DNA of 64,000 bases from positions 102,642 through 166,641 of the forward strand of contig JAGRES010000031.1 of the NCBI GenBank assembly GCA_020446425.1. Direction: 5' to 3'. The notes beneath the pieces are model-generated. The model was not told the origin of the DNA. It ran no database searches and saw only the letters and a program-made list of their open reading frames with translations. Position 1 is the first letter of the stretch. Every line of letters begins with the position of its first letter. The position numbers were made by a program, and so were the translations under genes. Positions 17,893 through 27,039 of the stretch are shown in pieces. The DNA comes from Sphingobium sp. (GTDB taxonomy: Bacteria > Pseudomonadota > Alphaproteobacteria > Sphingomonadales > Sphingomonadaceae).

Positions 17893-20355
17893 GTGAAAAT
17901 CATAGTCGCGGGCGGCGCGGGATTTATCGGATCTCATTTGTGCGATCGCCTGATTCGCGAAGGTCATGAGGTGTGGTGCATCGACAACCTGCAAACGGGG
18001 TTGATGGACAATCTGGCTGAGCTGAACACGCATCCCAAATTTCATTTCATTCACCTGAATATCTGTGACGAGCTGCCGGATATCGAGGCGGATCAATTTT
18101 ACAATCTCGCCTGCCCTGCCGCGCCGCGCCATTACCAGGCCGACCCGATCGGCACGCTGCGCACATGCGTGGTGGGCACACTCAACGTTCTCGAATTCTG
18201 CAACCAGCGCGACATACCGATGCTGCAGGCGTCGACCAGCGAGGTCTATGGCGACCCGGCGGTGCACCCCCAGCACGAGAAATATCTGGGCGCGGTGAAC
18301 TGCACAGGCCCGCGTGCATGCTATGATGAAGGCAAGCGCGCCGGTGAGACCGCATGCTTCGACTATAACCGCGAGTTCGGCACCAAGATTCGCGTCGCGC
18401 GCATTTTCAACACCTATGGCCCGCGCATGAGCGTGGACGATGGCCGTGTGGTGCCCAATCTGGTCACCCAGGCGCTGACCGGCAAGGACATGACGATATA
18501 CGGGTCGGGCTCGCAAACCCGCTCCTTCTGCTTTGTCGACGATACGGTCGACGGCCTGATGCGGTTGATGAACGCGGAGGAATTCTGCGTCGGTCCGGTC
18601 AACATCGGCAATGACGAGGAATTTTCGATCCGCGAGCTGGCGGAAATCATCGTCGCCAAAACCAAATGCGTGTCATCGGTCAGCTACAAGGACCTGCCGA
18701 AGGACGATCCGCATGTCCGCCGCCCGGACATCACAGTGGCGCGGCAGCTGCTCGGCTGGCAGCCGACCATCAAGCTCAACGAAGGTCTGGACACCACCAT
18801 TGCCTGGTATCGCGAGCGCTTCGACCGGCAGGTCAGCGTGCGCGCCAAGGACGATTCCGACAGCCGCGAAACCGTGGCCATCATCGGCGGCGGCCCCGCT
18901 GGCCTGACGGCCGGCTACTGGATGCAGCAGCACAGCAAGCAGCATCATGTGATCGTGCTGGAAGCATCCGACAAGGTCGGCGGCATTGCCCGCACCGAAA
19001 CCTACAAGGGCTATCGCTTCGATATTGGCGGGCATCGCTTCTTCACCAACGTCAAGGCCGTAGAAAATCTGTGGCGCGAAGTCCTGCCCAATGATTTCAC
19101 GAACCGCCCGCGCCAGAGCCGTATCTATTATCAGGGCAAGTTCTTCTCTTACCCGCTCAAGATCTTCAATGCCCTGCACAATATGGGCATGTACGAATCC
19201 TTCCGTATCCTGCTGAGTTACATGAAATGGAATTTCATGCCACATAAGGAGGAAGAGAATTTCGAGCAGTGGGTAACCAACCGCTTCGGCGGACGCCTGT
19301 TCTGGTTCTTCTTCCGCACCTATACGGAAAAAGTCTGGGGCATGCCCAGCACATCTATCCGTTCCGACTGGGCGGTACAGCGCATCAAGAACATGTCGCT
19401 GCGCAAGGCAGTGTGGGACGCGCTGACCGGCTCCAAAGACGATGCCGAGATGATCGAAACCTTCGATTATCCGCGCCTGGGCCCGGGCATGGTATGGGAA
19501 GCATTCCGTGACCGCATTCGCGACAATGGCGGCGAGATCTGGATGAATTCCAACGCCATGCGCGTCTATCGCGAAGGCGATGTGGTCACCGCGCTGGAGG
19601 TCGAATCGCCGACGCAGAGCGGTGAAACGCTCGTCACCCGCCTGGAAGCCGACCATTTCATCTCGTCCATGCCGATTTCGGATCTGGTATTGTCGATGGT
19701 GCCCCCGGCCCCGCCGAGCATTCAGGCAGCGGCGAAGAAATTGCGCTACCGCGAATTCATTGTCGTAGCACTGATCCTCGATGAGCAGAAAATGTTCCCG
19801 GACAACTGGATCTATATCCACAGCCCGGACGTCAAGGTCGGCCGTATCCAGAATTTCCGTTCCTGGTCCGAAGACATGGTGCCTGACGCCAGCAAATCGA
19901 GTGTCGGCATGGAGTATTTCTGCCAGGAAGGCGACGAGCTCTGGAACATGGACGACGATGCGCTCATCAAGCTGGCATCGGAGGAAATCGAATCCCTGGG
20001 CCTCGCCAAAGCCAGCGCCGTCGTGGATGGCACGGTCATCCGCCAGGAGAAGGCCTATCCGATTTACGACGACCATTATCGCGAAGCGTTGAGCATGATC
20101 CGCGGCTGGCTGTCGGACATCAAGAATATCCAGGTTGTGGGCCGCAACGGCATGCACCGCTATAACAACCAGGACCATTCGATGATGACCGCGATGCTCG
20201 CCGTCGACAACATCTTGGGCGGCAACAGCGACCTGTGGAGCGTCGATGTCGATCAGGATTACAACGAGGATATCGAATCCTCCGCCAATATCAGCGACCA
20301 GCCTCGTGGCGGCGCTCATATTCCGGCGATCGACCAACATACCAAGGTTGCATAA
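17893..20355 (+). CDS. UDP-glucuronate decarboxylase fused to a UGM/HemY-like FAD protein
   Basis: 820 residues in one open frame. Residues 1-310 match UDP-glucuronate decarboxylase (UXS): GGAGFIG at 7-13, YNLACPAAPRHY, STSEVYGDP at 114-122 and GPRACYDEGKR with Tyr144/Lys148, giving UDP-xylose from UDP-GlcA. After a polar linker (about 311-327) a Rossmann FAD domain begins (VAIIGGGPAGLTAGYW, 328-343) with FDIGGHRFFTNV, as in flavoproteins related to UDP-galactopyranose mutase and COG1232 oxidases, continuing to the end. The GTG start has GGGAG upstream. A second copy of the flavin domain lies at 24596-26053. Substrate coupling is inference, for example mutation or oxidation of the UXS product or its polymer. 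Confidence 0.87.
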   Translation: MKIIVAGGAGFIGSHLCDRLIREGHEVWCIDNLQTGLMDNLAELNTHPKFHFIHLNICDELPDIEADQFYNLACPAAPRHYQADPIGTLRTCVVGTLNVLEFCNQRDIPMLQASTSEVYGDPAVHPQHEKYLGAVNCTGPRACYDEGKRAGETACFDYNREFGTKIRVARIFNTYGPRMSVDDGRVVPNLVTQALTGKDMTIYGSGSQTRSFCFVDDTVDGLMRLMNAEEFCVGPVNIGNDEEFSIRELAEIIVAKTKCVSSVSYKDLPKDDPHVRRPDITVARQLLGWQPTIKLNEGLDTTIAWYRERFDRQVSVRAKDDSDSRETVAIIGGGPAGLTAGYWMQQHSKQHHVIVLEASDKVGGIARTETYKGYRFDIGGHRFFTNVKAVENLWREVLPNDFTNRPRQSRIYYQGKFFSYPLKIFNALHNMGMYESFRILLSYMKWNFMPHKEEENFEQWVTNRFGGRLFWFFFRTYTEKVWGMPSTSIRSDWAVQRIKNMSLRKAVWDALTGSKDDAEMIETFDYPRLGPGMVWEAFRDRIRDNGGEIWMNSNAMRVYREGDVVTALEVESPTQSGETLVTRLEADHFISSMPISDLVLSMVPPAPPSIQAAAKKLRYREFIVVALILDEQKMFPDNWIYIHSPDVKVGRIQNFRSWSEDMVPDASKSSVGMEYFCQEGDELWNMDDDALIKLASEEIESLGLAKASAVVDGTVIRQEKAYPIYDDHYREALSMIRGWLSDIKNIQVVGRNGMHRYNNQDHSMMTAMLAVDNILGGNSDLWSVDVDQDYNEDIESSANISDQPRGGAHIPAIDQHTKVA

Positions 20356-20363
20356 GACAGGTT

Positions 20364-21401
20364 ATGAGCAGCCCCAGCGTAGCGGTAATTATCCCGGCCT
20401 ATAATGCGCGCGCGACGCTGCCCGCGTGTCTTGACGCCATCAATGGCATGAGCCGCAAGCCGGACGAGATTCTGCTGTTCAGCGACGGATCGACCGATGA
20501 AACGGATGATATCGCGCGGGCGGCGGGCGCCACCGTGATTCGCAATGACGGCAAGCCGAAAGGCCCCGCCCATGGCCGCAACGAAGCGGCCAAGGTCGCC
20601 AAGTCCGACCTGCTGCTGTTCGTCGATGCCGATGTGGTAATTTCACCCACTGCGATGGAGCTGCTGGTCGCCGACATGGTGGCCAACGGTGCCAAGGCGG
20701 CCTTCGGTTCCTATGACGACAAACCGGATTCGCAGCGCGTCACCAGCCTGTACGCCAATTTGCGCCACCATTTCGTGCACCAGAACAGCGCACGAGAGGC
20801 CACGACCTTCTGGTCCGGCCTGGGCCTTGTCGACCGTAAGCTGTTTCTCGATTTTGGCGGTTTCGACGCGGTGATGTTCGCGCACCCCAGCATCGAGGAT
20901 ATCGAGCTGGGCACGCGCATCATTCAGGCGGGCCATCGTATACGCCTCGTCCCCGAAGCGCTGTGCAAGCACTGGAAGGACTGGAGCCTGTGGCGCGTAT
21001 GGCATACCGATGTCGTGCGCCGCGCCCATCCCTGGTCATGCCTGATTGCCGACGGCAAGACGCTGGGCGCAGACCTCAACGTAACCCGCGTCGAGCAGTT
21101 CAAATCAGTAGTTGCCATGACAGCTGCCATATTGCTGGTCCTTGCGCTGGCATCAGGCGTCATCGGTATTTTCACCGATATAGCCCTGCCCGCTGGCGCT
21201 CTATGGCTGGGCAGTGTGCTCGCCTTCGCGCTTTATATATGGCTTAACCGACACTTTTTCGGGTTTCTGGCAAAGCTGCTCTCGCCGCTCAGAACAGTGA
21301 TCGCCATGGCAATGCACTGGTGTTACCATATTTATGCGCCGGTCACCTATGTACTGGTGATGGTCCAGACCAGGCTCGGGATACGCCGCGCCTATAGATG
21401 A
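20364..21401 (+). CDS. GT2-family glycosyltransferase with C-terminal membrane segments
   Basis: 345 residues from the ATG at 20364, 8 bases after the fusion gene; the longer in-frame ORF overlaps that gene and is not used. The GT-A fold shows VAVIIPAYNARATLP, FSDGSTDETDD and the DxD-type LLFVDADVVIS. Two or three hydrophobic segments near the C-terminus (VVAMTAAILLVLALASGVIG and LWLGSVLAFALYIWL) anchor it to the inner membrane. It may use the sugar made by the preceding fusion protein. Confidence 0.88.
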   Translation: MSSPSVAVIIPAYNARATLPACLDAINGMSRKPDEILLFSDGSTDETDDIARAAGATVIRNDGKPKGPAHGRNEAAKVAKSDLLLFVDADVVISPTAMELLVADMVANGAKAAFGSYDDKPDSQRVTSLYANLRHHFVHQNSAREATTFWSGLGLVDRKLFLDFGGFDAVMFAHPSIEDIELGTRIIQAGHRIRLVPEALCKHWKDWSLWRVWHTDVVRRAHPWSCLIADGKTLGADLNVTRVEQFKSVVAMTAAILLVLALASGVIGIFTDIALPAGALWLGSVLAFALYIWLNRHFFGFLAKLLSPLRTVIAMAMHWCYHIYAPVTYVLVMVQTRLGIRRAYR

Positions 21402-21416
21402 GGGTTTGAGGAATAT

Positions 21417-22982
21417 ATGGTCGTTATGAACTCACGAACCAAAGCTTCCCCCCATCTGACCCGATACGCCCTTGCCCTCTCCGCCGTACTGGCGCTGGCG
21501 ACAGCGGGTTGTTCAGCACGCCCGCAGGCAACCATAACCGTCGACTCCGGCCAGCGTTACCAGACCATGGAAGCGTGGGAAGCGACCGCCAAAATGTGGG
21601 AGTTCGATAAGCAAGCGGATCGCTATAATGGGTCCTGGCTGCCGCTCAGCGAAGCGATATTGACCAAGATGATCGCCGATGGCGGCATCAACCGGCTGCG
21701 CCTCGAAATCCGCAGCGGGGCAGAAAACCCGGTCGATTACTGGTCGCAGTTCCGCTCCGGCAAGATCGGCTATCTCGGTTTCAAGGAGCATTTCTACGAC
21801 AAGATCAACGATAATGACGACCCGGAAGTGCTCAATCCCGCAGGCGTCCAGTTCTCCGAGCTGGATTTCCGCGTCGAAAAGCTGATCCTGCCCGCCATGC
21901 GCATCGCCAAACAGCTCGGCAAGACGATGACGATCTCGCTCTGCTATGTCGATTTCCGCTGGACCGATACCCAAGGGACATTGTCCCACGCCAAAAACCC
22001 GGCGGAATATGCCGAGCTGATCGCAGCGACCTATGCGCATCTCAATGAGAAATACGGCCTCGTCCCGCAAGAGCTTGAGATCATATTGGAGCCGGACAAT
22101 AGCGTGGACTGGCGCGGGGAGCAGATCGGCCATGCGATCCTTGCCGTCACGGAGCGGCTGGAACGGCAAGGTGTGACCCCGCGCATCATTGCGCCCTCCA
22201 CATCAATAGGGCGCAAGACCCCCGCCTATTTCGATGCGCTGGCCAAGGTGCCCGGCGCGGCAGAGAAGGTCTCCGTCCTCTCCTACCACCGCTATGGCGG
22301 CGTGCTGCCCGAGGATGTGCTGAAGGGTATCCGCAAGCGCGCCGACAAGATCGGCGCGGAAACGGGAATGCTGGAATATACCCATTCCGACGTCGATGAC
22401 CTGTTTGCCGACCTGACCATCGCCAATGCATCGAGCTGGCAGAAATATGGCATCACCAAAGTCGAAGATGGCGGCGGGCTGGCGCCGGGCAATATGCTCA
22501 CGGTATCGGACCCGGAAAGCGCTCAGCCCGACATCCGGTTAATGCCGACATCGATCTCGCTGGCGCAGATATTCCGCTCGGTTGACCCCGGCGCGGTGCG
22601 AGTCGGCGCAACCTCCAACCAGGGATGGAGCGAGGCCGTGGCCTTCACCAACCCTGATGGGCGCATGAGTGTGACGGTGAAATCGGAACTCAGCATGACG
22701 CAAAAGGCGCTGCAAAAGCTGAGCAAGCATGTCGACACGCCCGTCCCCGGCCCGGATGGCGGACAATGGGTGCAGGTCAAAGGGCTGAGGGACGGCAAGT
22801 ATCTGGTTGAGCGCTCCAATGCGTTGATCGGCGGCGGCCTGCGCTGCACGGCCACGGTCGATGCCGATACGCCCCCGCGCGTCTATCTGCGCAGCAGCGA
22901 TGTCGCCACGCTCACGCAAATGAAGAAAGGCGCACCTGCCAAGGATGCGCCCTGCTCATCGGACAGTGCCGATTGGCAATGA
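21417..22982 (+). CDS. GH30-like glycoside hydrolase, lipoprotein
   Basis: 521 residues. The N-terminus has a lipoprotein signal with lipobox LATAGC (Cys32), so it should be an envelope-anchored enzyme. The remainder reads like a clan GH-A TIM barrel: LRLEIRSG, then IILEPDN with Glu225 as candidate acid/base, SYHRYGG at 289-295 and GMLEYTHSD with Glu320 as candidate nucleophile, followed by a beta-rich tail. The order and spacing fit GH30. A GAGGAA Shine-Dalgarno precedes the start by 5 bases, 15 bases after the GT2 gene. It may trim or release the polymer made here; linkage specificity is unknown. Confidence 0.72.
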   Translation: MVVMNSRTKASPHLTRYALALSAVLALATAGCSARPQATITVDSGQRYQTMEAWEATAKMWEFDKQADRYNGSWLPLSEAILTKMIADGGINRLRLEIRSGAENPVDYWSQFRSGKIGYLGFKEHFYDKINDNDDPEVLNPAGVQFSELDFRVEKLILPAMRIAKQLGKTMTISLCYVDFRWTDTQGTLSHAKNPAEYAELIAATYAHLNEKYGLVPQELEIILEPDNSVDWRGEQIGHAILAVTERLERQGVTPRIIAPSTSIGRKTPAYFDALAKVPGAAEKVSVLSYHRYGGVLPEDVLKGIRKRADKIGAETGMLEYTHSDVDDLFADLTIANASSWQKYGITKVEDGGGLAPGNMLTVSDPESAQPDIRLMPTSISLAQIFRSVDPGAVRVGATSNQGWSEAVAFTNPDGRMSVTVKSELSMTQKALQKLSKHVDTPVPGPDGGQWVQVKGLRDGKYLVERSNALIGGGLRCTATVDADTPPRVYLRSSDVATLTQMKKGAPAKDAPCSSDSADWQ

Positions 22983-23003
22983 CCGGCCAGTGCCGGCCAT
23001 CCC

Positions 23004-23726
23004 TTATTTGATCGCGACGAAGCCCTCGAAGCAGACATATTTCATTACGGTCATCACGTCCTGAAAGCCCGCACGGGTAAACATGTCGAGATTGCCCTGA
23101 GTCGAAAACGGCTCCAGCACGCCTTTCAGGCTGCGCGTCTTGGTGACGATTTCCTCATAGTCGAAGCCCTGTTCGAGCTTGAACTCGTTATACATGCTCA
23201 CTGCCATGTCCTGGAAGCGGGCATCGGGTGCACGCACCTTCTCGAACATGATCAGCGCACCGCCCCAGTTGAGCGCTTCGTACAGCTTGTCGAAAAGCTG
23301 CTGCCGGTCGCGCGGCGGGATGAACTGTATGGTGTAATAGGAAATAATGAGGTCCGATTTCTCGAACTCGAAATTGCGCGCATCATCCTCGATAATCGTG
23401 ACCGAAGGCGTATCCGCGCAATGTTCCTTCGCCTTCTCGACCATTGGTCCTACCGGATCGATACCGATAAAGCGCGCGCCCTCGCGATGCGCATTATGCT
23501 GCGCCACCTTCTTGATCAGCTCGCCGGTCGACGTGCCGATTTCATAGACGGTGCTGGTCTTGTCGACGAAATAGTCGCTGAGCTGGCAGACCAGATCATG
23601 ACCTTTTTCATAGAGTGGCACCGACTGGCTGACATGGCTGACGAAGGTGTCAGCCACCTTGCCGTCAAATGTCCACGCCGCATTACCGGTTTCGATGTCC
23701 TGACCGACCTTGGCAAGTTTCATCAT
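23004..23726 (-). CDS. SAM-dependent methyltransferase, CmoA-like
   Basis: 240 residues. SAM motif I is VYEIGTSTGELIKKV. The blocks VSQSVPLYEKGHD, YYTIQFIPPRDRQQLF, FEKVRAPD and KTRSLKGVLEPFS follow the layout of CmoA (carboxy-SAM synthase) and related enzymes. It sits after the deacetylase in a polysaccharide operon, so a role in modifying a polymer or its precursor is more likely than tRNA modification, but this is inference. Two adjacent ATG codons (23726 and 23723) could each start it. It is convergent with the GH30-like gene. Confidence 0.8.
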   Translation of the reverse strand: MMKLAKVGQDIETGNAAWTFDGKVADTFVSHVSQSVPLYEKGHDLVCQLSDYFVDKTSTVYEIGTSTGELIKKVAQHNAHREGARFIGIDPVGPMVEKAKEHCADTPSVTIIEDDARNFEFEKSDLIISYYTIQFIPPRDRQQLFDKLYEALNWGGALIMFEKVRAPDARFQDMAVSMYNEFKLEQGFDYEEIVTKTRSLKGVLEPFSTQGNLDMFTRAGFQDVMTVMKYVCFEGFVAIK

Positions 23727-23839
23727 AGTCCTCGCAAGTAATTCGTGCCCATTGGCGCTATTTTGATACCGATTGGTTCAGCGATCAAGCGCGTTAAGCC
23801 ATTAAACATGTTTCGCAACGTTCGAGCCCGACCGCTTGT

Positions 23840-24583
23840 TCAACCGCGAAGTCTTTGCCCGACGCCGCGAAGCAGCTGCCGCGACCGGAAATACAGCATG
23901 CCGCCTTCCAAAAAGTTACGCCATGCCCAGGAATTGCGAAAATAATGCATATCCACGCGTGGTATATCATGTCTGTCGTCGCTGCGCATGGCCTTTGCAA
24001 AGCGCGTACCGAACGCCACGCGGTAGCTGCCCTTGATTGCCTGAATCACCTGCGCATTGACCGCACCATAGGGGGCGGCAAAGGCCCGCGTATAGCGACC
24101 CAGCCATGCGGTGATATCCTCGCCGCTGCCCTTCACTTCCTCCGCCAGCGCATCGCCCGACAGTTCGGTCAAATTGCAATGCGTGCGGCCATGCGCGCCG
24201 AATTCCATGCCCTGCCCCGCCAGATCGACAATCTGGTCCTTGGTCATCAATGGGCGGTTGGTCGGCGGGTTGGTGTACCAGTCCTCGATCTCGCCCAGCT
24301 TGCGCGAGGGGGCGAACATCAACGCGGAAAAGCCATGCTGTTTCAGCACCGGCACGGCATGGGCCGCGAAATCGGCAAAGGCATCGTCGAAGGTAATCAG
24401 GACACGCCGGTCGAAATCCGCCTTGCCGTCATGCCAGGCGACAAATTCATCGACGCTGGCGCTGCTATAGCCGCAGTCGGCCAGCGTCTGCATCTGCATC
24501 GCGAAAACGGAGGGCGGAATCGACGTCGGCCCCGGCGCGCCGGAGATCGAGTGATAGGTAAGGACCAGCGCAGCGCCGCTCAT
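23840..24583 (-). CDS. Polysaccharide deacetylase (CE4 / NodB homology)
   Basis: 247 residues with the CE4 motifs in order: motif 1 TFDDA (Asp66, Asp67), the metal-binding motif 2 HGRTH (His131, His135) and motif 3 AAPYG (around 169-173). The family removes N- or O-acetyl groups from glycans using a divalent metal. No signal peptide is visible at MSGAALVLTYHSISG, so it may act in the cytoplasm on a lipid-linked intermediate. It starts 12 bases after the flavoprotein gene in the same operon. Confidence 0.88.
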   Translation of the reverse strand: MSGAALVLTYHSISGAPGPTSIPPSVFAMQMQTLADCGYSSASVDEFVAWHDGKADFDRRVLITFDDAFADFAAHAVPVLKQHGFSALMFAPSRKLGEIEDWYTNPPTNRPLMTKDQIVDLAGQGMEFGAHGRTHCNLTELSGDALAEEVKGSGEDITAWLGRYTRAFAAPYGAVNAQVIQAIKGSYRVAFGTRFAKAMRSDDRHDIPRVDMHYFRNSWAWRNFLEGGMLYFRSRQLLRGVGQRLRG

Positions 24584-24595
24584 TATACTTCCGCC

Positions 24596-26053
24596 TCAAT
24601 CCTCGACCACATGGCTTTCAAAATGCTTGCGATGTACGCCCCAGCGCGCGTCGTCAAAGCTGCCGTCGCTGCCGATGCATTCCACCGCCGCCGCCGACAT
24701 GGCCAGCGCATGGTGGGTATTGTCATGCGCGAACAGACCCTGCCGACCGAAGGTCAGCAAGCCGTCGATCGAGGCTATCCAATCGTCGAGCACAGCGAAA
24801 TGTTCCTCAAAATGGCGGTCATAGACCGGATAGGCATGTGACAGGCGTCGTGTCGCCGAGGATTTCAGCTTCGGCTGCGGCAGGCCGGTCGCGACCAGCC
24901 AGTCGCATAGCTTCTGGCCCAGCGCATCGTCGTCCAGCCCCCATAATTCCTCGTGTGGGTCGCAGGGCAGCTCTGCACACAGCACCGTCTGGCCCTTGGG
25001 CTCGCTGCTCGCCGAATAGTTTTTCGGTTCGGACAGGCGCGAGATCGGCACATTGAGTTCCGGGAAATAATGCGCGTCATATTCGGTGTACTGGTCCTGA
25101 TCGAGTGTGATGTAGATCAGGATCATGCCGCGATAGTTGATGCTGTCCGCCGCCTTCATCACATGAGCAGGCGCGGCCGGTTCCACCATACGCACCAGCG
25201 TATTCATCGGGATCGTCGACCAGACGTGATCGGTCTCGACGCGCTGCTCGCCCGCATCGGTGCTCCAGCGCACGGCGCGGACCTTGCCGCCCTCATGCTC
25301 GATGGCGCTCACGGCGGATTGCAGATGCACCTGCGCGCCCAGCTTTTCCGCTCCCGCGCGCAAGCCGTCGCTGATCATGCCGAAGCCGCGGCGCGGATAA
25401 TAGAATATGCCGGTCTGCGGCTTTTTGAAGCCGGGGAGCTGACCCAGAACCTTCTTGATGATCTTCGATATCGAGCTGCCCGATATACGGCGGCGCGCAA
25501 GCGTAACAGCTAGCTTTTCCGGCGGCAGCGCCCACAGCTTCTTCATATAGGGATAATAGAAGCCCTCGCACATCGCCGGGCCGAGTTCCTTGTGCAGGAT
25601 GGTCGCAAAGGTTTCCTGCTCCGGCGTCGGCGCGCCTTTGCGCAGCGGCTTGGTGCCCATGTCGCGCAACAGAGAAACCGCAAACCCTTTCGGCATTTTC
25701 ATCAGCAGGTCGGCAGGCTTCAACGGGAAATGGATCCAGCTCCCTTTCAGGCGGATACGGCCATGGCGCGGGCGCGTAAGCAGGTCGTCACCCACCAGTT
25801 CCCGTATCATGTCGAGGATTTCCGGGTCGCTTGCCGGGTGCAGGCGGTGGCTGCCGAAGTCGCAATAGACGCCATCGTGCAGGAAGGTGCCGGAATTACC
25901 CCCTACCCTGTCCGCGCGTTCGAGCAGCACTGGTGTCGCCTTGCCGCTCTTGGCCAGCATATAGGCCGCGCCTACACCGGCGGGGCCACCGCCCAATATC
26001 GTCACGCGCGGTCCGGCGCCATTGGCCGGGGAAGCTGCGTTGGAAACTGCCAT
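24596..26053 (-). CDS. FAD-dependent oxidoreductase/mutase-like protein (paralogue of the fusion's C-terminal domain)
   Basis: 485 residues. The FAD-binding motif is VTILGGGPAGVGAAYML (17-33) followed by LERADRVGGNSGTF and CDFGSHRLHP, corresponding to FDIGGHRFF in the fusion protein at 17893-20355. The C-terminus has the second FAD-contact region, FGRQGLFAHDNTHHALAM. Relatives are variously called UDP-galactopyranose mutase-like or protoporphyrinogen-oxidase-like; the reaction is unknown. Its ATG overlaps the stop of the upstream membrane-protein gene (TAATG), so translation is coupled. Confidence 0.85.
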   Translation of the reverse strand: MAVSNAASPANGAGPRVTILGGGPAGVGAAYMLAKSGKATPVLLERADRVGGNSGTFLHDGVYCDFGSHRLHPASDPEILDMIRELVGDDLLTRPRHGRIRLKGSWIHFPLKPADLLMKMPKGFAVSLLRDMGTKPLRKGAPTPEQETFATILHKELGPAMCEGFYYPYMKKLWALPPEKLAVTLARRRISGSSISKIIKKVLGQLPGFKKPQTGIFYYPRRGFGMISDGLRAGAEKLGAQVHLQSAVSAIEHEGGKVRAVRWSTDAGEQRVETDHVWSTIPMNTLVRMVEPAAPAHVMKAADSINYRGMILIYITLDQDQYTEYDAHYFPELNVPISRLSEPKNYSASSEPKGQTVLCAELPCDPHEELWGLDDDALGQKLCDWLVATGLPQPKLKSSATRRLSHAYPVYDRHFEEHFAVLDDWIASIDGLLTFGRQGLFAHDNTHHALAMSAAAVECIGSDGSFDDARWGVHRKHFESHVVED

Positions 26054-27039
26054 TATATCTGCCTCGTTTGCGATGGAGTGTCATTGGCGGAGGGTTTGGC
26101 CCTGCCCGGCAAAACGGACAAGCCCGATTGAATAAGGATGCCCAGCAGGCCGCTGGCGTAGAGCACGGTCTGCCAGATCAGGCCGACGGCGATCACCGCA
26201 CCATAATCCGCGCCGAAAGGCTGTAGCAGTGCGGCCATGCTGGCCTCGCGCACGCCGAGCCCGCCGAGGCTGATCGGCAGAATGGCGATGATCTTCGCCG
26301 CCGCCCAGGCATAGAACCAGGCTGCGTCAGACAGCGTCATGCCCAACGCGCTGGCAAAGGCGATGTTGATTCCAACGAACAGGCACTGCACCGCTATCGA
26401 GAGCACGAGACAGGCGAGCAGCAAGCCCGGCCTGCGGGCAAAATCGACCAGCAGTTCGCCAACTCGCGCCAGCAGCTTGCCAACCTTTCCTTCGCCCGCG
26501 CGTTTCAGCGCCCAAGCACCGAGCGGGGGCCCAAGAAAACGCACGGCGACAATCGCCGCGATAGATATCCCGATAAGCACAGCCATGATTTCCAACGCGG
26601 ATTCCAGCGCCGTGGCGAAGGCGAACCACGCGCCCACCAGCGCCACCAGCGCTAGCGACACCGTGTCAATCAGCCGGTCGGCGAGCGAGCCCATGGCCAG
26701 CCTGCCCTTGTCCTTCGTCACAGGCAGCACGAGCGCGGCGCGCACTACGTCGCCACCCGCGACACCGGGCAGCGCAAGATTGGCGCCCAATCCCGCGAGA
26801 TGCGCGCGAAAAGCACGGCCAAAGGGCATATCGGCACCGATCAGCATCCACCATTTGGCTGCTGTCAGCGCATGGCCGATCAGGAACAGCGCAAATCCTG
26901 CGCCCCAGACCCAGAGCGGCAGACGCTGAATTGCGTCCATCACCTGAGCGAAGGGCACGATATGGAAAATCACGGCCAGCACGACTGCGCTGACCGCGAT
27001 CCTGATGATCCAGATGAGTGTCTGGCGCGATGGCCGCAT
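26053..27039 (-). CDS. UPF0104/LPG-synthase-TM-like flippase-domain membrane protein
   Basis: 328 residues from the ATG at 27039, whose first base is shared with the upstream stop codon (TGATG); the longer ORF to 27105 overlaps the previous gene. About eight hydrophobic segments with the conserved features GLGANLALPGVAGGDVVRA, DRLIDTVSLALVALVG and ISLGGLGVREASMAALL identify the lysylphosphatidylglycerol-synthase TM/UPF0104 family, some of which are proposed lipid flippases. Coupled to a polyprenyl-phosphate-type GT2 upstream, it could flip a lipid-linked sugar. Confidence 0.85.
   Translation of the reverse strand: MRPSRQTLIWIIRIAVSAVVLAVIFHIVPFAQVMDAIQRLPLWVWGAGFALFLIGHALTAAKWWMLIGADMPFGRAFRAHLAGLGANLALPGVAGGDVVRAALVLPVTKDKGRLAMGSLADRLIDTVSLALVALVGAWFAFATALESALEIMAVLIGISIAAIVAVRFLGPPLGAWALKRAGEGKVGKLLARVGELLVDFARRPGLLLACLVLSIAVQCLFVGINIAFASALGMTLSDAAWFYAWAAAKIIAILPISLGGLGVREASMAALLQPFGADYGAVIAVGLIWQTVLYASGLLGILIQSGLSVLPGRAKPSANDTPSQTRQI

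Noticed and set aside
18673-20340. 555-residue open frame antisense to the UXS-flavoprotein fusion
   Set aside because: The plus-strand protein has full domain motifs; the antisense frame is rich in His, Asp, Val and Arg with no motif, as expected of a shadow of GC-rich coding DNA.
22984-22997. Hairpin CCGGC-CAGT-GCCGG between the GH30-like and methyltransferase genes as a terminator
   Set aside because: The stem is only 5 base pairs and no T run follows on either strand.
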